Shown: one piece after another, positions 1 through 13,100 of the stretch
How positions within the stretch are numbered: position 1 is the first letter of the stretch
Layout of the letters: each line of letters begins with the position of its first letter
Source: Gymnogyps californianus
Lineage: Eukaryota; Chordata; Aves; Accipitriformes; Cathartidae
Direction: 5' to 3'
DNA length: 64,000 nucleotides
Assembly (NCBI RefSeq): GCF_018139145.2
Contig: NC_059481.1
Span: forward strand, 16,046,368-16,110,367
Notes under the pieces: generated by a model
Databases searched by the model: none
The model's input: only the letters and a program-made list of their open reading frames with translations
Told to the model about the DNA's origin: nothing
Translations under genes and position numbers: made by a program

Positions 1-3000
1 TCAATACAGGGTGACTTCATTTTTGCTTAACATTTTGAAGTGCTTCTGGTGCGGTTTATGCAGTGAGTCAAAGAGTCCTTATTAACTGTGTATTTACCAG
101 TGCCTGCAGACCCTGATCAATTGGCAGAAAAGTTTAACAAGCTGCGGGAAAGTACATACAGCCACTTTGAAGGGGAAAGAGTATGACAGGAGACCGGCAC
201 ACACACAGCTGGAAAAGGTGCTTTACCTGGTGAAGCGATGACATATCTTACTCTGCTGTTGTGGTCCGTTTTGCTTTGCCTGTACCTTTTGTGGTTTCTC
301 CGATGTCCCCCCTGCCTACTCTCCTCATGACAGGCAGGCTCCTTGGTGGTGCCAGCATGTGGTCTGATGCCACAGAGCATCAGCCACGGGCCCCACATCT
401 CTGGTGGCCTGAGCTTGTTGTGCCACAGGGGTGCACGGCAGGCTGTAGGACATCCTACCCTGTGTCCACACCATGGGGGATCACATAGATACTGCTTTGC
501 CTTGACCCCTAAAAAACAACATAGGAAACCCAATGGTAAAAATAAGTTAATTTGCCCTATGTGGCTTCCTTTGTGTTTCTTGTAAACTGACATGTGGGGA
601 AGACACAGAGGGCTTAGGGGTGCAGATACGACGCCTTTCTGCTTCTGCTGGGAGCTCAGTTCAGTTGTGTCAGTTCCTGACGTTCTTCAGTTCCGAATTT
701 CACCTCCTTGGATGCACCATTGGAGTTTTGGGGGTTGTTTGTCCATCTTCCTTATTGGGATTTGGTAATTGGTTTCCAGAGAAGTGGTAAGTGCCTGTTT
801 TTACTGAAATCAGTACAGAAATTCAAAGGAGTGTTAACTGAGCTTTTGCCAGACAGCACTTTGAGGTGGAGTTCAGGCTTTGAGTTTGTCAAGTTAAGAG
901 CTGGAATAAATCCCAACCCACACTCCCAGCCCTGGTAAATAAATGCAGGCTGAGTCCTTCCCTAAGAGAAGATGGTCTCTCCAGCAGTAAAGCAGAGTGC
1001 AAGTACAAGACAGCTACATTTGAACTTTGATATTAATTTTGAACTTGTGAGTGTAACTGCTGACTAATCAGCAGGAATAAATTTTTGTTGTTCTCTACAA
1101 AGCGGAGGGATTCATTCCAAGTGCTGGTTAAATGATTTGCTCTGCTGTTAGTGAGTCATTTGTGACCTGTGCCCGATTCCTGCAGAGGAGTTGACTTTTT
1201 GTAAGGATTTGCCTATGATTTCAGACTATTTAGCCTTTTTCCTCCAAGGGTTTGCTTCAAATATTTGTGTTGTGTGACTGGCTGACTGGTGCTGCTTTTG
1301 CTCTCAGGTTGGGTGAGTGAATGTTTCAGACAGGCAGCCAGAAATGTAATATGCAGAGATGCTCTTTGGTAATCTGGTATTTGGGGTTGTCCTTAACCCC
1401 GTGTTTCTGTTTCATATCTTGGGACTGGTACCACCCCACCAGGTCTGTCTGCAGGCAAGAAAAACTGCTGTTCCCCGGGCCTTTGGAGTAGTTAAGAGCT
1501 TGTTTTCAGAGCAAGTAGCCTTCATGGCTCCAGCCTGAATTTTGGGAGCAGCCTGTGTCTGATCTGTATGTGGGTCTCCATCCACTGATCAGAGTGCAGC
1601 CGCTGCTGGAGGTCAGCCTCTTGCATGAGAAGTCAGAAAGAGCCAGACTGGAGTCGCATTAAGCTCAGTAAACTGCCAGGATGTCTGAATAAGCTAATCG
1701 TGGCCAGGTCATCATTATCTTAAGTGAGTCAGAGATGTGTCCAGGCTGTTTATTAAGATAATTGGGAGAGAGAGGGAGGGATGTTTGCAGTCTGTGGACT
1801 AGACCGGTGAGGCGGTGGAGTGTATTGCAACATCTGATACAAGAGAGAAGGAGCTCATGGTCTTGCAAGTTGATGTTCTGCATGTGTTCAGGGCCTGGTC
1901 CTGCTGGGGTTCAGTCTCTGGTGCCAATAACAGGGATGTAAGGTGGCATCATGATAATGCAGTATGCACATTTCAAACACCACCAATGTGAGCTCATCTT
2001 GCCAGGCTAAAGAGTTGTACCTCTGCTCATATTTCCTCATGAAGCCTTGTTGCCTGGTTATTTTAGAGATATTCTGGATCAACAGAGCATTTTGGTTTTG
2101 CTGTATCAGTGCCAAGCAATATTTGGGGAAGATAGGAGCAGCTGTGCACAGTCACTCCTTCCTTGGTAGTGCCTGGTCCAGTCCCCCGTAGACTGCTGAA
2201 GGTGGCTGCAGGTTTGCTTTGTGTTTCCTGAGACACATTTGTTCATCGAATGGTGCCAGAGGGGGTTGCAAGTTTAAGAGTGTTTAAGCTCCAGTCATAT
2301 GCTCAGCGCTGCTAGAACAACTCCAGAGGTACACGTCCCCCAAAGCCATCACATCTCACAGTGCACAGACATTGCAGGCGTCTGAGAAGGGACTCGCTTA
2401 AAGACAGGTAAGTGTCATTTTTCTCCTTCCAGGGAGCTATTGTGTGTAATATGCTGAATTCAGACCTCTAGCAGGAATTATTTTGATGGATCTGCTCTAA
2501 ATGCATAAAGGATAACTGACTGCATTGGACAGTATCAGTGAGAAACTGTCAGTCCCTGCTCAGGAACTAGCAGGGGTTCTTCTGGCTGGAAATGCTGCAG
2601 ATCTGGCACTGTGTGAGGGCGGAAAACCAGAAGAGCCAAGTGCTGCTGGAGACTGGGGTTAATGCCCGCTGTTGCTCCTGTTTGACTGCCCAGGTCAGGG
2701 CTGGCAGCTGGTGGATGCAGCCGGAGTGCCAGCAGCTATGGCAGAGCTGTGGGAGGTGTTCGGCATGGCTGTTCACTCCTTTAGAAAGCTCAGGAGCACA
2801 GAACTGCACGGGTGGCTACTTGATAGTACCAGTCTCTCATTTTCAATGACAATAAGCAAAAAAGCCTCTGGTGTGCCTTAACCCTTCTGCCTGGTGCCAG
2901 CAGAGCGTGCATTACAGACGGATCGCCTCTTTTGCAGCCATAGGAAACGCTTGCCACTCAATCCCAACAGATCATCTGTATAGCCACAGCTTCAAAAGAA

Positions 3001-6000
3001 GGAAGCAAAGTCCCTGACAGTGCATCCTGGATGAAAATACTGGCCTGTGACTAGACTGAAAGTTCAGTTTAATCCTGTTAACCTCAGAGGGGACTCCTGG
3101 GAGTTGGGTACTGTTCTGTGTAGGTCCTTAAGCTCCTCTGTATGACTGTAATGCCTGAAGCATCTAAACTTGTGCCAAATTTCCTTCCCTGGATTCAGTG
3201 GTGCTGGCCTGAGCCTCAAAGAAAATGGGCAGATTGATATCGATAGCAGTCTTACAAGGGAAGAAGAATATGTCTCGCCAAAAAAACAGAATCACCCTTA
3301 GGAAATAAAGAAGACTCCTGAGCATAAAAGATATCATCAGGTACACCCAAATGGGTGAGGATTGACAATGTCCCTTCTAAGGAAGAAGATCTCTAAGGCT
3401 CCAAAGAGCAAGGAAATGTGGTGATCGTTAGCTGTAGATACAGCATAGACTGAAACCTGGCTCTTTGATCCTGAAAGGACCACCGAAAACAAATGGGCTG
3501 CACGGGAATATATTTGGGTGATCCCTTGAAAGGATGGTTCAACCTTTTGGGGCATGTCTGTACCATTAGTTTATAGCACTGTGAAGCTCAGGTTTGCCAG
3601 CTACCTGGGCTGTTGGCCTGCCAGCACAGGGAGGGAGGCATCCTATAGCTTGCTGGACACGAGCCACGGAGGACTTTGCTGCCAAGCCTGCCCTGTCTGA
3701 GACCTCTCCATCTCTTGCCTGTGCTTTTGCCTGTGCTCCCTTCTGAGTAAGGACGGATACTCGTGGGCTTGGACCTTTCACCAGATCTTACCCAGGCCCA
3801 TGCTTAGATTCCCCAACAAGAAATCAGAGGATGGCCATCTCTTTGGTTGGAAACGAGGTTACTTTGACATAAAATCCTTGGAAATGCCCGAAGTGATGTT
3901 CTTGTCTGGAGAAGTAAGTAGATGTTCGCTGATCATGGTGCAGGGATGTGTGTATGTTTGTGTTGTATGCATAGTAGGAATCAAATATTGATGGTGGAAA
4001 GGCGGTGCTGGATTTCCAAGGGAAGAGACACAATCATTAAATGTGATCTACTGCCCAAGGCAGGGAACTGGAAGTCGGAAAGGTAAAGTCTTCAGTGGAT
4101 TAGGCTGTGACATGGAGGTGAGTTTTTGCTGCAGCTTCCCCATCTGTAATCCTGCATAAATGATTTAAGTCCCCCTCAGTGCACTGGTGGTATCTGTATA
4201 CTCCGGCTGCCAAGGATGGATGAGAAGAGCCTGGCTCTGAGCTCGTCCTGGGCGTGATCCAAGAAAGCAATTCTTGAGACCCTCAGCAGGAAGCACATCC
4301 CTGTGTCATAGAGACTGAGCTGGGGTCTCCCACAGAGCTTGGCTTCAAGCTCAGAACTGCTTCTGGGTTTGGAAAGAAGCGGGGAGCCACAAGGGTCCTT
4401 TCCCAAGGGACATCCCAGCCCAAGTGCAGGCATCACACATGCTGCTCCCTGCTCCCTCACAACCCCCTGAATAAAGACTCTTTGTTCTAGGAGATATAGA
4501 TTATATATATTTTAAGGCTCCATGAATCATTCATAGCCCAAAGATGAAACTGAGCATCAGAGCGAAGGAAAGGCTGAAGGTGTGAGGCAAGGAACCTTCC
4601 ATTATTTATTGTACTAAATCTTGACCTGGTAGCACCTTCTCTTTGCAATCCTGCCTTTGCTTTGCGAAGCCCTTTTTTCTCCTAAAAATCTGAAGTACTC
4701 TCCTACTTTCAGTAGATAATTGTAGCAAGAACCTAATCAGCTGCTTCCCTTGTGCAGCTTGATGGTTGGCCTTTAAAGGAGTAAAGGGTATGTCCTTGTG
4801 AGCATGTGAGAGCACATCGGGGCTGCTGCGAAAAGCATGGACACGTTGGCTTGGATGGAGAATGAAAGAGTCCTAGGTATGCTCTGGGATCAAGCAGAGT
4901 TGAAGGGTTAGCACTGGGTCTGGCAAACAGCAGCAGGGGAACATGTAATTGAATGGTTTGGAGAGAGAGGCTGGCTGCTTTCTGACTGAGCCAGGCACTT
5001 CCAGGTTCGGTGGGGCACAAGCCAGCTCTGAATAAGGGCTCCTGCTCATTTGTGGTCACTTGATGGTCAGCATGAAAGGAGTTTGTGGGTGTCAGCCTCG
5101 TTCCTGGCAGCCAGATGTCCATAGCACAGAAAATGTCTGTGGTTTCTTAGATGGAGGCAAATGCCGATGACTAAACCCAGAGCATGGCTGCATGGTACTG
5201 GTTTGTGGTGTCCTGACCTCTTGGCAAAAAGAAATAGTCAACACGACCTGTCTGAACAGCACCAGAACTCATAGCCAAGAAAGTGAAAAGGGTGGAAGAG
5301 AGATTGGTTGGTTGCTTCCTTGCTTGCTTTTTCTTTGTGGTTTTTCTTGTTTGATTCTATAATCTAAGAGAAGGGCTGGAAGTTGAGTTTCATTTTATAA
5401 GATCATAGTTTTCTTTCTTATTTCAGTTGTATTGCAGTAAAAAATCAGGTTCTGCTTGTCCTGATTAAATGGCAAAATGTTGTACCACAACAGCAGGAAA
5501 CTGTAATGTTGCTTTGTTATTGCCTTTTTAATTACTGTGACCAATTCATTGTCAAGAGTAATATTATTATTGCTAAGGGCTGGAGACACCTTCTCTTTCC
5601 ATTGCTATATGGCCCCGGGGCTTGTAAGATGCAGCTTTGGCAGTAAGGTGAGATAAAGAGAACTTCATTTATTTGCTGCTCTTCATTTGTGCCAGCACAT
5701 GAGCTTATGAGGCCCTAGTCTAACCCGGGTGTCTAGTATGATCCAAGTTAAAAACAACCCCACTTCCACCCCTGCTCCCTCAAAGGTTATTTTTCACCCA
5801 GAACATTTCAGGGCACTGCTTTGCCAAACAGCAGTGACAGCACGAGGGAGGGGGAGGCCAGTGGTGGGGTGGGGATGGCAGGCATCCGTGGGGATGAGAG
5901 GAGGCCAAACACCCAAGCAGGTTTCACCATCAGGGCTGACAGCTGATAGTTTGCAGCAAGCAAGCACCATGACACCCAAGAAGGCTGCTGCAAAAACTGG

Positions 6001-7450
6001 GAGAGAAATGATTTGGAAACATGTGCTCTTTCTAAAGATTTTATTTTTTAATAGAGAAACCTTTCAGGCCCCTTTTTAATTCATAATAAAGAACAGGTTG
6101 AAAAGAAGGAGAGGGCAAACGAAGACAGTGAGGCTTGCTAACTTCCTTTAAAGTTGGAAGGTCACCTTTAAAAATGGATGAATGCAGCGTTTGGAGGAAG
6201 CTCCAAGGCAGCAGGCCTGGGGTTCAGCACTAGAATAGGAGGCAGAACAAAGATGAAAAGAAGAATCCAGTTGGGATCTAGAAATAGCTGCAGAGCTGCA
6301 AGTGCCCGTGGTGGACTTGGGTGGAGGCGGTGTTTAAGGGAGCTTCTCTGCCCAGTCTCTGAAAGCTGCTTTTGTGCGTGGTGATGTGCTGGGGAAAGTT
6401 AAGTCAGGTGCTGGATAGTCAGCTGGACTGCGCAGGAGCGCTTGGATTTGTGGTATCGTTGTGGGTGTAAGCTGGAATTTGGGATAAAATTAAGGCACTG
6501 CCTGCCCATTCTGCATTCAGGGATGCTGAGTAACCCTAGAGATGTCTTGCCTGCTCTGGTTGTGTTTGTGCTGATTTTTCCCTTTCCTGGGACCTCTCAG
6601 AGTGGGAAAAGGGTGATCACAGCATAAGTCCTGGTAATGACTCGCTGGACAGAAAGCTTTTGGGCTGTGTTTTGGATGGTTTCATGGCTCTTGCTACTTT
6701 GGTCCACTTTGTGAGCTGGTGAAAGTCATGGTAGCACCACTGTGTCATATGGAGTTATGTGAATATATTCCCTTCTCCTTACTCCATCCAAATCAACATA
6801 CCGGACGCTAAGATACAGCCATATGCTTCACACTCCTTAGTTACCTAGTTCAGAAACCAGGTATTTCCTCCCCAGAATACCCAAAAGATGAGATATCACA
6901 AGGAAAGAAGCCCAACATTTGAAAAGGTAACCCCCACCGTGTCCAGCATGCTGCTTTCTCCCCCATGATCCCAGTGCCAGCCCTTCCCACCTTTCCTTGG
7001 AAACCACCAGACGCAGCCTGGGAGCTGCCTGGTCGTGGAGCAAGCACGTGGCAGCTCTTTCCTCTTCTCTAACCGGATCAGGCATATCCTCAGGGAGCTT
7101 CATACAGCCTCTAGTCCAACAGGTTCCAGGTTTGGTCCCCAAATAAAGGGCCTGGGTAAGCACAGGGAAATGCATTTCCCCCATAACCCCTTCCCGCCAA
7201 GGCTGAAGGGTGAGATTGCTACTGTGAAATCATTGTGTAGTGAGTTGAGAGGACAGGATTGCAAAGGAGAAAGGACTCCTATCAATCTACAGTTAGTTTC
7301 TAAAGCTTTGGGATCTACTGAGAAATGCTGTCTACGTGGTGTTTTGTCCTGCTGTGTTGCTTCCCTTTATCTGTATCTGTCCTATTTGAAGGCTTTTAGA
7401 GCACTGTTGCAATCAATAGTCAATAAGACTTGCTAAGGGTATAGTTTGGA

Positions 7451-7530
7451 GGCCATTTTCAGGAAGGGAAACTGAGGCAAGTGAGTTGCCTTCTCCAGGC
7501 TATTGCAGTTCATACAGAAGCACGGGGGAG
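7451..7530 (-). repeat. MIR-like SINE fragment, reverse orientation
   Basis: The stretch reads CATTTTCAGGAAGGGAAACTG followed by GAGGCAAGTGAGTTGCC. This follows the reverse complement of the MIR core (CCATTTTACAGATGAGGAAACTGAGG, then gene-proximal 'gacttgccc' words). It is diverged and short. The assignment comes from recalled consensus words, not an alignment, so a chance resemblance is possible. Confidence 0.45.
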
Positions 7531-8155
7531 TGCATGGCCAGACAGGGAACAGGACGCCGGGAGAAGAATGGGAACTGTGACCAGAGAAACCTGTGACCCT
7601 GGCACTGGCCTCCGCTGTGTCTGCCCTGGACAAAAGTTCCCTATGACAGGGAATGAAATGGTATTTCTTAGGGGCTCACCTAAGAACTGAACTCATTTCA
7701 TATTTAAGCACTTGCCTGTCTTTCCCACTGAGCCAAGGCACGGGGGTATCAGACACGTGCTATCTATTGCTTATTAAGTGGTTTAACAAGCCCAGCTAAT
7801 TACAATATACTCAAGGATTTTGTAGCTTATGAAAGCAGTCCCTGTTTGTTTGTGTCAGTGCTTTAATACATTAATACACCAATTAAACCTCGGGGTGTGT
7901 GCGTGCTCACACAGCTTAACATACAGGAAGGCACGTTGATGTCTTTCATACCAACTGGGGCTTCTCTGGCTGTTTCAGCTCCAGCTCTGACGGGATGCTT
8001 GTGGTTTTACGCTCAACCTTGTCACCGAAGGGACACGCATCCCCTACATAAAAACATAGTTCTACCCCCAGAAGTACGTTGTTTTACAAGACTCTGGCAG
8101 ACATGGGCACTCTCTGTCGTTAAGGTTTTCTTCTCTCAGGCAGGCCTGGGAGAGT

Positions 8156-8345
8156 TTCTCGGTCTTTGTTTCCATCTCAGCGCTGATGATACAGGCAATT
8201 TGTGCATGAAAGTGTTGTCTTCTCTCCCTCAATTAGTCCCGAGGGGTCACCAGTGGGAGCGTGCTGTCTGCGACATTTGCACTTGTTTGTAAAGGGCCTG
8301 GCGCATTCGTTAAGCCACATAGGTAATGAGCGATAATCAGTGCAC
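8156..8345 (+). repeat. Possible MIR-like SINE fragment, forward orientation
   Basis: A 'tttgtttccatctc' segment near 8165 resembles the MIR 'gtttcctcatctg' core. About 120 bp later, TTTGTAAAGGGCCTGGCGCA and a following TTAAGCCACATAGGTAATGAG resemble the MIR tail (aaagcgcttggcacatagtaagcgc). The order and spacing fit a single old copy, but identity is low. Confidence 0.4.
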
Positions 8346-9369
8346 AAGGCACCCAGCGTGAGTCAGTGCAGGGATGGGGCTGGAGCAGGCAGTGAGGGTC
8401 AGAGGTAAAAGCCTCCTTCAGTGCACTTACAGTTCAGTGAAAAGAAGGCAATTGTGGGGGGAGGAGAAGGAGATATGACAGATTAAAGGAAATTGAGCAG
8501 CTGTAATAAATACACTTGAAATTGAAGAGCATCTAGGATGCAGTGATTATATTCCCTGCAGAGCTGAAGTGCTGAGGAGGGTCTGCAGAAAGGGCAGCTG
8601 TACAAACCACTGGCCTTTCGGCAAACAGGCTTACAGGGAATGCAAAATGAGTTGAAGAATGGCTGGGCTTTAATGCAGGTCTTTAAGATACAGTTGGGAA
8701 GGCTGCCCTAAACATTCAGTCTAGTAAAAATAAAGACAATAAAAGATGGGATGAAAGGACTGACGTACACCAGGCTGGCTAAGCAAGAGATAGAGGCCAT
8801 GATGGGGCACTGCTGAAGTATCACAGTGAAAGGAGAGGGGAGGAGGAAGAAAGCAGGAGAAAACAAAGGGACAGAAAGCAGCAGCCATACAGGATGCTGA
8901 GGGTGTATTTCAGACAGCAAGGTCCTTTTGCACATAAGTATCTCTGAGAGACAACAAAACTGGCCTCGCAGCAAGGAGGGGTTTGGAGTTTCGAGGAGAA
9001 AGGTGAGCTGGTATGGAGGATATGGAGGAGAAAGTGCTTATCTTGAGGGAGATATATGGAGAAGTTAGACTGATGACAGAACGAAAGCCAGCTTATATCA
9101 GCGATAAGAGGAGAGAACGATTATTAAATATTTTTCATCTGCCAAAATTGCATCCAACTTTATAGAGGATGAAGAGAAAGATCTCCCCATATCAGTTCAA
9201 GGGCATGGGACAAAGTGAGCATCCTCTACCGATGGAGGGCACATCCCTTAACGTACACACCTGTGGGCATGCACACGACTTGCTAAGCTCTTCACTGACA
9301 TTTGAAATTGCCTGTCTAAAATGGGGCAGATGGATGAGAGTTGGAAGGTGGTGGACATAATGGGGACAA

Positions 9370-10180
9370 GAGACAGACCAGTAAGTTTAATGTTTGCTCT
9401 GGGAAATTCTTGGAAATCTTCTTAAACTTTAAGGGATGTTGTGGGAGAACACCTGGAAAAGCAACGCTCTGTGAAGGCCAAACTTATGTGGCTTGAAGTA
9501 GTGGGAGTTCACAGTCAACTAATCTGCTAGCATTCCCCGAGGAGCTAACTGCCACTATATATAAGGGAAATTCAGTGGATATAGTACACTGAGATTTTCA
9601 GCAAGTATTTGACAAGGACCAGCATCAGAGATTAATGACTGGGGGTAGAAGCATTGGTGTAGGATTTAAAATAAGAGCTTGCGTAGAAATCTGCCCTAAG
9701 AGCAAGCGACAGAAAGGAGCTACTGCTAAAAGTGTTTCCAATTGGAAAGAGGTTGAAAGTGATGTGTCCTGGAGGTCAGTCTTAATCATCTGTGTTTTTC
9801 ATAATGTCTGCTAATGATCTGCAAGAAAACACTGAAAGCAGGAGCCAGAGTTGTCACTGCTGTAACACCACGGACGTGAGTGATTTTTCACCAGTGCTGA
9901 CTATGGCCGAGGTCTCAAGCGTGCCCAGTGCCTCTCTTGATTTGAGATGTGTTTGAGAGAAGAGAAGCAGAGAGAGAAAGAAGACCTCTTTGACCCTCCT
10001 GCAATACTGTGAGCAGCACTGGGAATATACTCACACCGGAGGAGATGTGGCATGGGGAGACTGCAATTTATGCAACGGAGACACAGCACTGTCTGTGAAG
10101 AAAGGATAAATGAAGCAAGCTGGACAGCATAGGAATCTTTGCCTTCATTGAACTCCTTCCAGAAATGAAGATGTGATTTT
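9370..10180 (+). mobile_element. Decayed CR1-type LINE, reverse-transcriptase region
   Basis: At 9578-9620 the frame reads D-I-V-H-stop-D-F-Q-Q-V-F-D-K-D, matching the CR1 reverse-transcriptase core (VYLDFSKAFDTV) with a stop where Leu is expected. About 150 bp on, near 9774-9825, fragments of the GSVLGPVLF...NDL block appear, split by a frameshift and ending N-D-L-Q-E-N-T-E. Near 10005-10030, 'tactgtgagcagcactggga' resembles the CR1 words 'gtactgtgtccagttctggg'. Order and spacing fit a CR1 copy in the + orientation. Many stops and shifts show it is long dead. Ends are approximate; CR1 copies are typically 5'-truncated. Confidence 0.7.
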
Positions 10181-13100
10181 GAACAGCTCGGTAATTATTT
10201 TTTCCTTCCTTATTTTTTAATTTTGTCCTCTTGTCTCTACAATACCCGTTTCTAGTCTGGAGACCTCGGATGACTTGATGTGAGCTCTGTTTGCAGGAGA
10301 ATTGCAGCCTGGCTGTGTAAATGCAAGAAGTCTGAGTGAAGTTTTGAACTTTGGGTGCTCATCTGCACTCTTATATTGACCTGGGTAGGTTTGTCCATTA
10401 CCTGCTTGAAAAATGTCTGCCCTGGGAAAAGGTTAAGGGACTTGATTTAAACTCTGATTGATAAAGAAGAGACATCAAGGTGACCTTTATAATACAAGCT
10501 GAATTTGGGGTCACTTTCCAAGCTCAGATTGCAATAATGAAACAGGATTTGCAGGCAGACTAATGGATTAGATTAGTGGAAACTGGCCTCTGATTTTTCC
10601 ATGTAACCATCCCAATATCTGATGCTGGCTCTCCAATTAAGACAATCCAGGAAAGCAACATATATACTCTTATTCAAGACATTTTTCGATTAAATGAGAC
10701 CTGTCCTAGGCTAGTGAGGAGAAACAGCTAATGGCATATCGGAGATCTTTCCACTGTTATACCCACTCTGTGCTCTGCAGCATCACCCACATATATTCAT
10801 TTACAAATTGCTATTGCCAGCTTTGGGAGGTCCTTTTTATGCCTCTGCATCCTGAGCTAACTGCAAAACATTATTTCCCTTTCCGTCCTTTCTCAGCAAT
10901 CTTGCTCATTTTGGTCCTTTCCACTAGCAGTATGTTCTTGCTGTAAAACTTCAGTATACACATTTAAATTTAAGCTGTTAAGCCATATATGATATATATA
11001 TAAAAGTATATTTATATAATCCTGGTTTTGTAGCTGAAGATCCTAGTAGGTTGCCTTCCCCATGTGTCTTGAATACCAACTTAGCAATCATCCAGTCCTC
11101 ACACATAGTTCGGTTAAAGCTGAACATGCACCTTTTCACCATCTGCAATTAATCATGTCTTCTGAGGCTACCAGCACTGCAAAATGTTTTTTCGAGTCTC
11201 ACCAGGGCCCTTAAGAAGAATTAACTGGGTATTTTTCCCCTGGTGCAGGCACTGATGTTTTGCCACAGGAGAAAACTGTAGGATGTTTTTGGGTTTTTTT
11301 TCCCTCTTGCACGCAGTGAAGTTTGTGATGTTTTTCTGTGAAAATTCACCCCAACCATCTGGCTCATAATGGCATGAGACATCACTAAAAGATGACAGAC
11401 AGACAAATGGACAAATATATAGTGTTTTATTACCCCATGTTCTCCCCACGCTGGGAGTGTCAGAGACAATAAACCAAGGTTGATTCTCATTTATAATCAT
11501 AATAAAGGCAGGACATGGCAGGGATACGATAAAGCAGTACCATCAAAGAAGGAAAGGCAGTGTCCTAACAAGAGCATGTGGTTCCTTAAGTAGTCCTGAA
11601 CTGGTGATGAGGGATTTCCAAAGCCTTGTCCAAGGAGAACTTTTTCTGGTTCACTTCTTGCTCCTCAAAGCTCTCTGTTTAAACCAAGGAGAGGAAGGTG
11701 GTGTTGGCACGACAGTGCCTCCGCTCAGCCAGTATCTGTGAAATGAGTTGGATCCCACCATGGAGCAGCTCCAGAGTCGATGCATGGCCGAGCCGTTGCC
11801 TTTCAGAGGTCCTCTTCTGCAGGATGGACCCAGGGTACTGGTGGGCTCCTTTCTGTCGTCTAGAGCCACCCTGCCGTTACCCTGTTCATTTTTCAGCAGC
11901 GAGGGAGACCTGAGAGGAAAGGTGGATTTCTCTTTGTGTGAAGCATCACAGGAGCACCAGTCCAATATTGATGGCATCCTACTTGTGACTCAGACATAGA
12001 CCAAAGGAGTACAGGAAGCCCCAACTACACACAGACCTGGAGAGCTAAATGAGGACCAGCTGCTATCTCCATCAGATTAGCTAATTCCTTTGTACGGTCC
12101 GTCCTTCTCTTTATTCCTCTTTGCATAATTTACTGCCTCTTAACAATTGCCGAAATCACCCAAACCACAGTAATTTTAGAGCCCAGCAGGCAGAGCTGTC
12201 TCACATTACTCCTCCTTCAGGGGTTTCCTTCTGCAGGAGAAGCTGGCAAGATGAAAAAAGGGATGGGGCTGTGCAGACAGAACAAGCAGGGAGAAAGCCA
12301 AGGAAACCTCAGGCAGAAACAAAGACGGAACAAGGTCCCTTCGGGATGTTAGGAAAACATGAGTCCGAGGGAACACCTCATCAAGCCATAGATGTAAGCG
12401 CACCTCCTGTGTCAGTCGGCGAGAAAGGGAGTGGGAGGAGGTGGGAAGGAAAGGGAGAGATGGAAATTGGGCAAATTGGAGAGAGGCTTTCTAATGAAAT
12501 CATAACTTGAACCTGAGATCTGTCTTTCAACACCTCATGTTTTTACTCCATATGGCCTCACTTCTGGAATTTTCTTGTTCCATGAGTTTGGCTGCATTAG
12601 CCACTCGTTTAATGACCACCAAAGGAAGTTGGTGGGAGAGTGACTGGGCATGGGGCAAGAAAAGACATAGGTACCCAGAGATCACAGAAGCAAAAAAAAA
12701 AGGAAAACAAAAAGCAGAAGACGCTATGTTTTGTCCAAAATTGTCCTTTTCCTTTGTGATGATGGTGAGGCTGGCAACAGTCAGAAGCATTTCCAACCTG
12801 CCTGGAGCTCTAGCTGGAAAATGCAGAAGACCAGGCCCTCTCACCAAATTTCCTGCTTTGAGACGGTCCAGAAATTCTGTCACCACAGATTTTTCTGAAA
12901 GTCTTTTCGCACTTCCACATCTGGAGGGAACTGCGCTGCTTCTAAAAATACTTCTTCATTTTGCACCCAACTTTGGGGCCAGTTCTTACTCTGTTCAGAG
13001 TGGGTTCTGCACTAAAGACCACAGCTGTAGTTTGGCACTCGAACCACTTCCAAACCATACTTCTTTCTTTAATGCCACCCTTCTAATAGTCAAATAGTCC

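Noticed and set aside
12507..13097. A 196-codon + strand open frame with an overlapping 119-codon frame on the other strand
   Set aside because: No family similarity recognised and no regulatory context. The two strands are open over the same bases, which is typical of chance.
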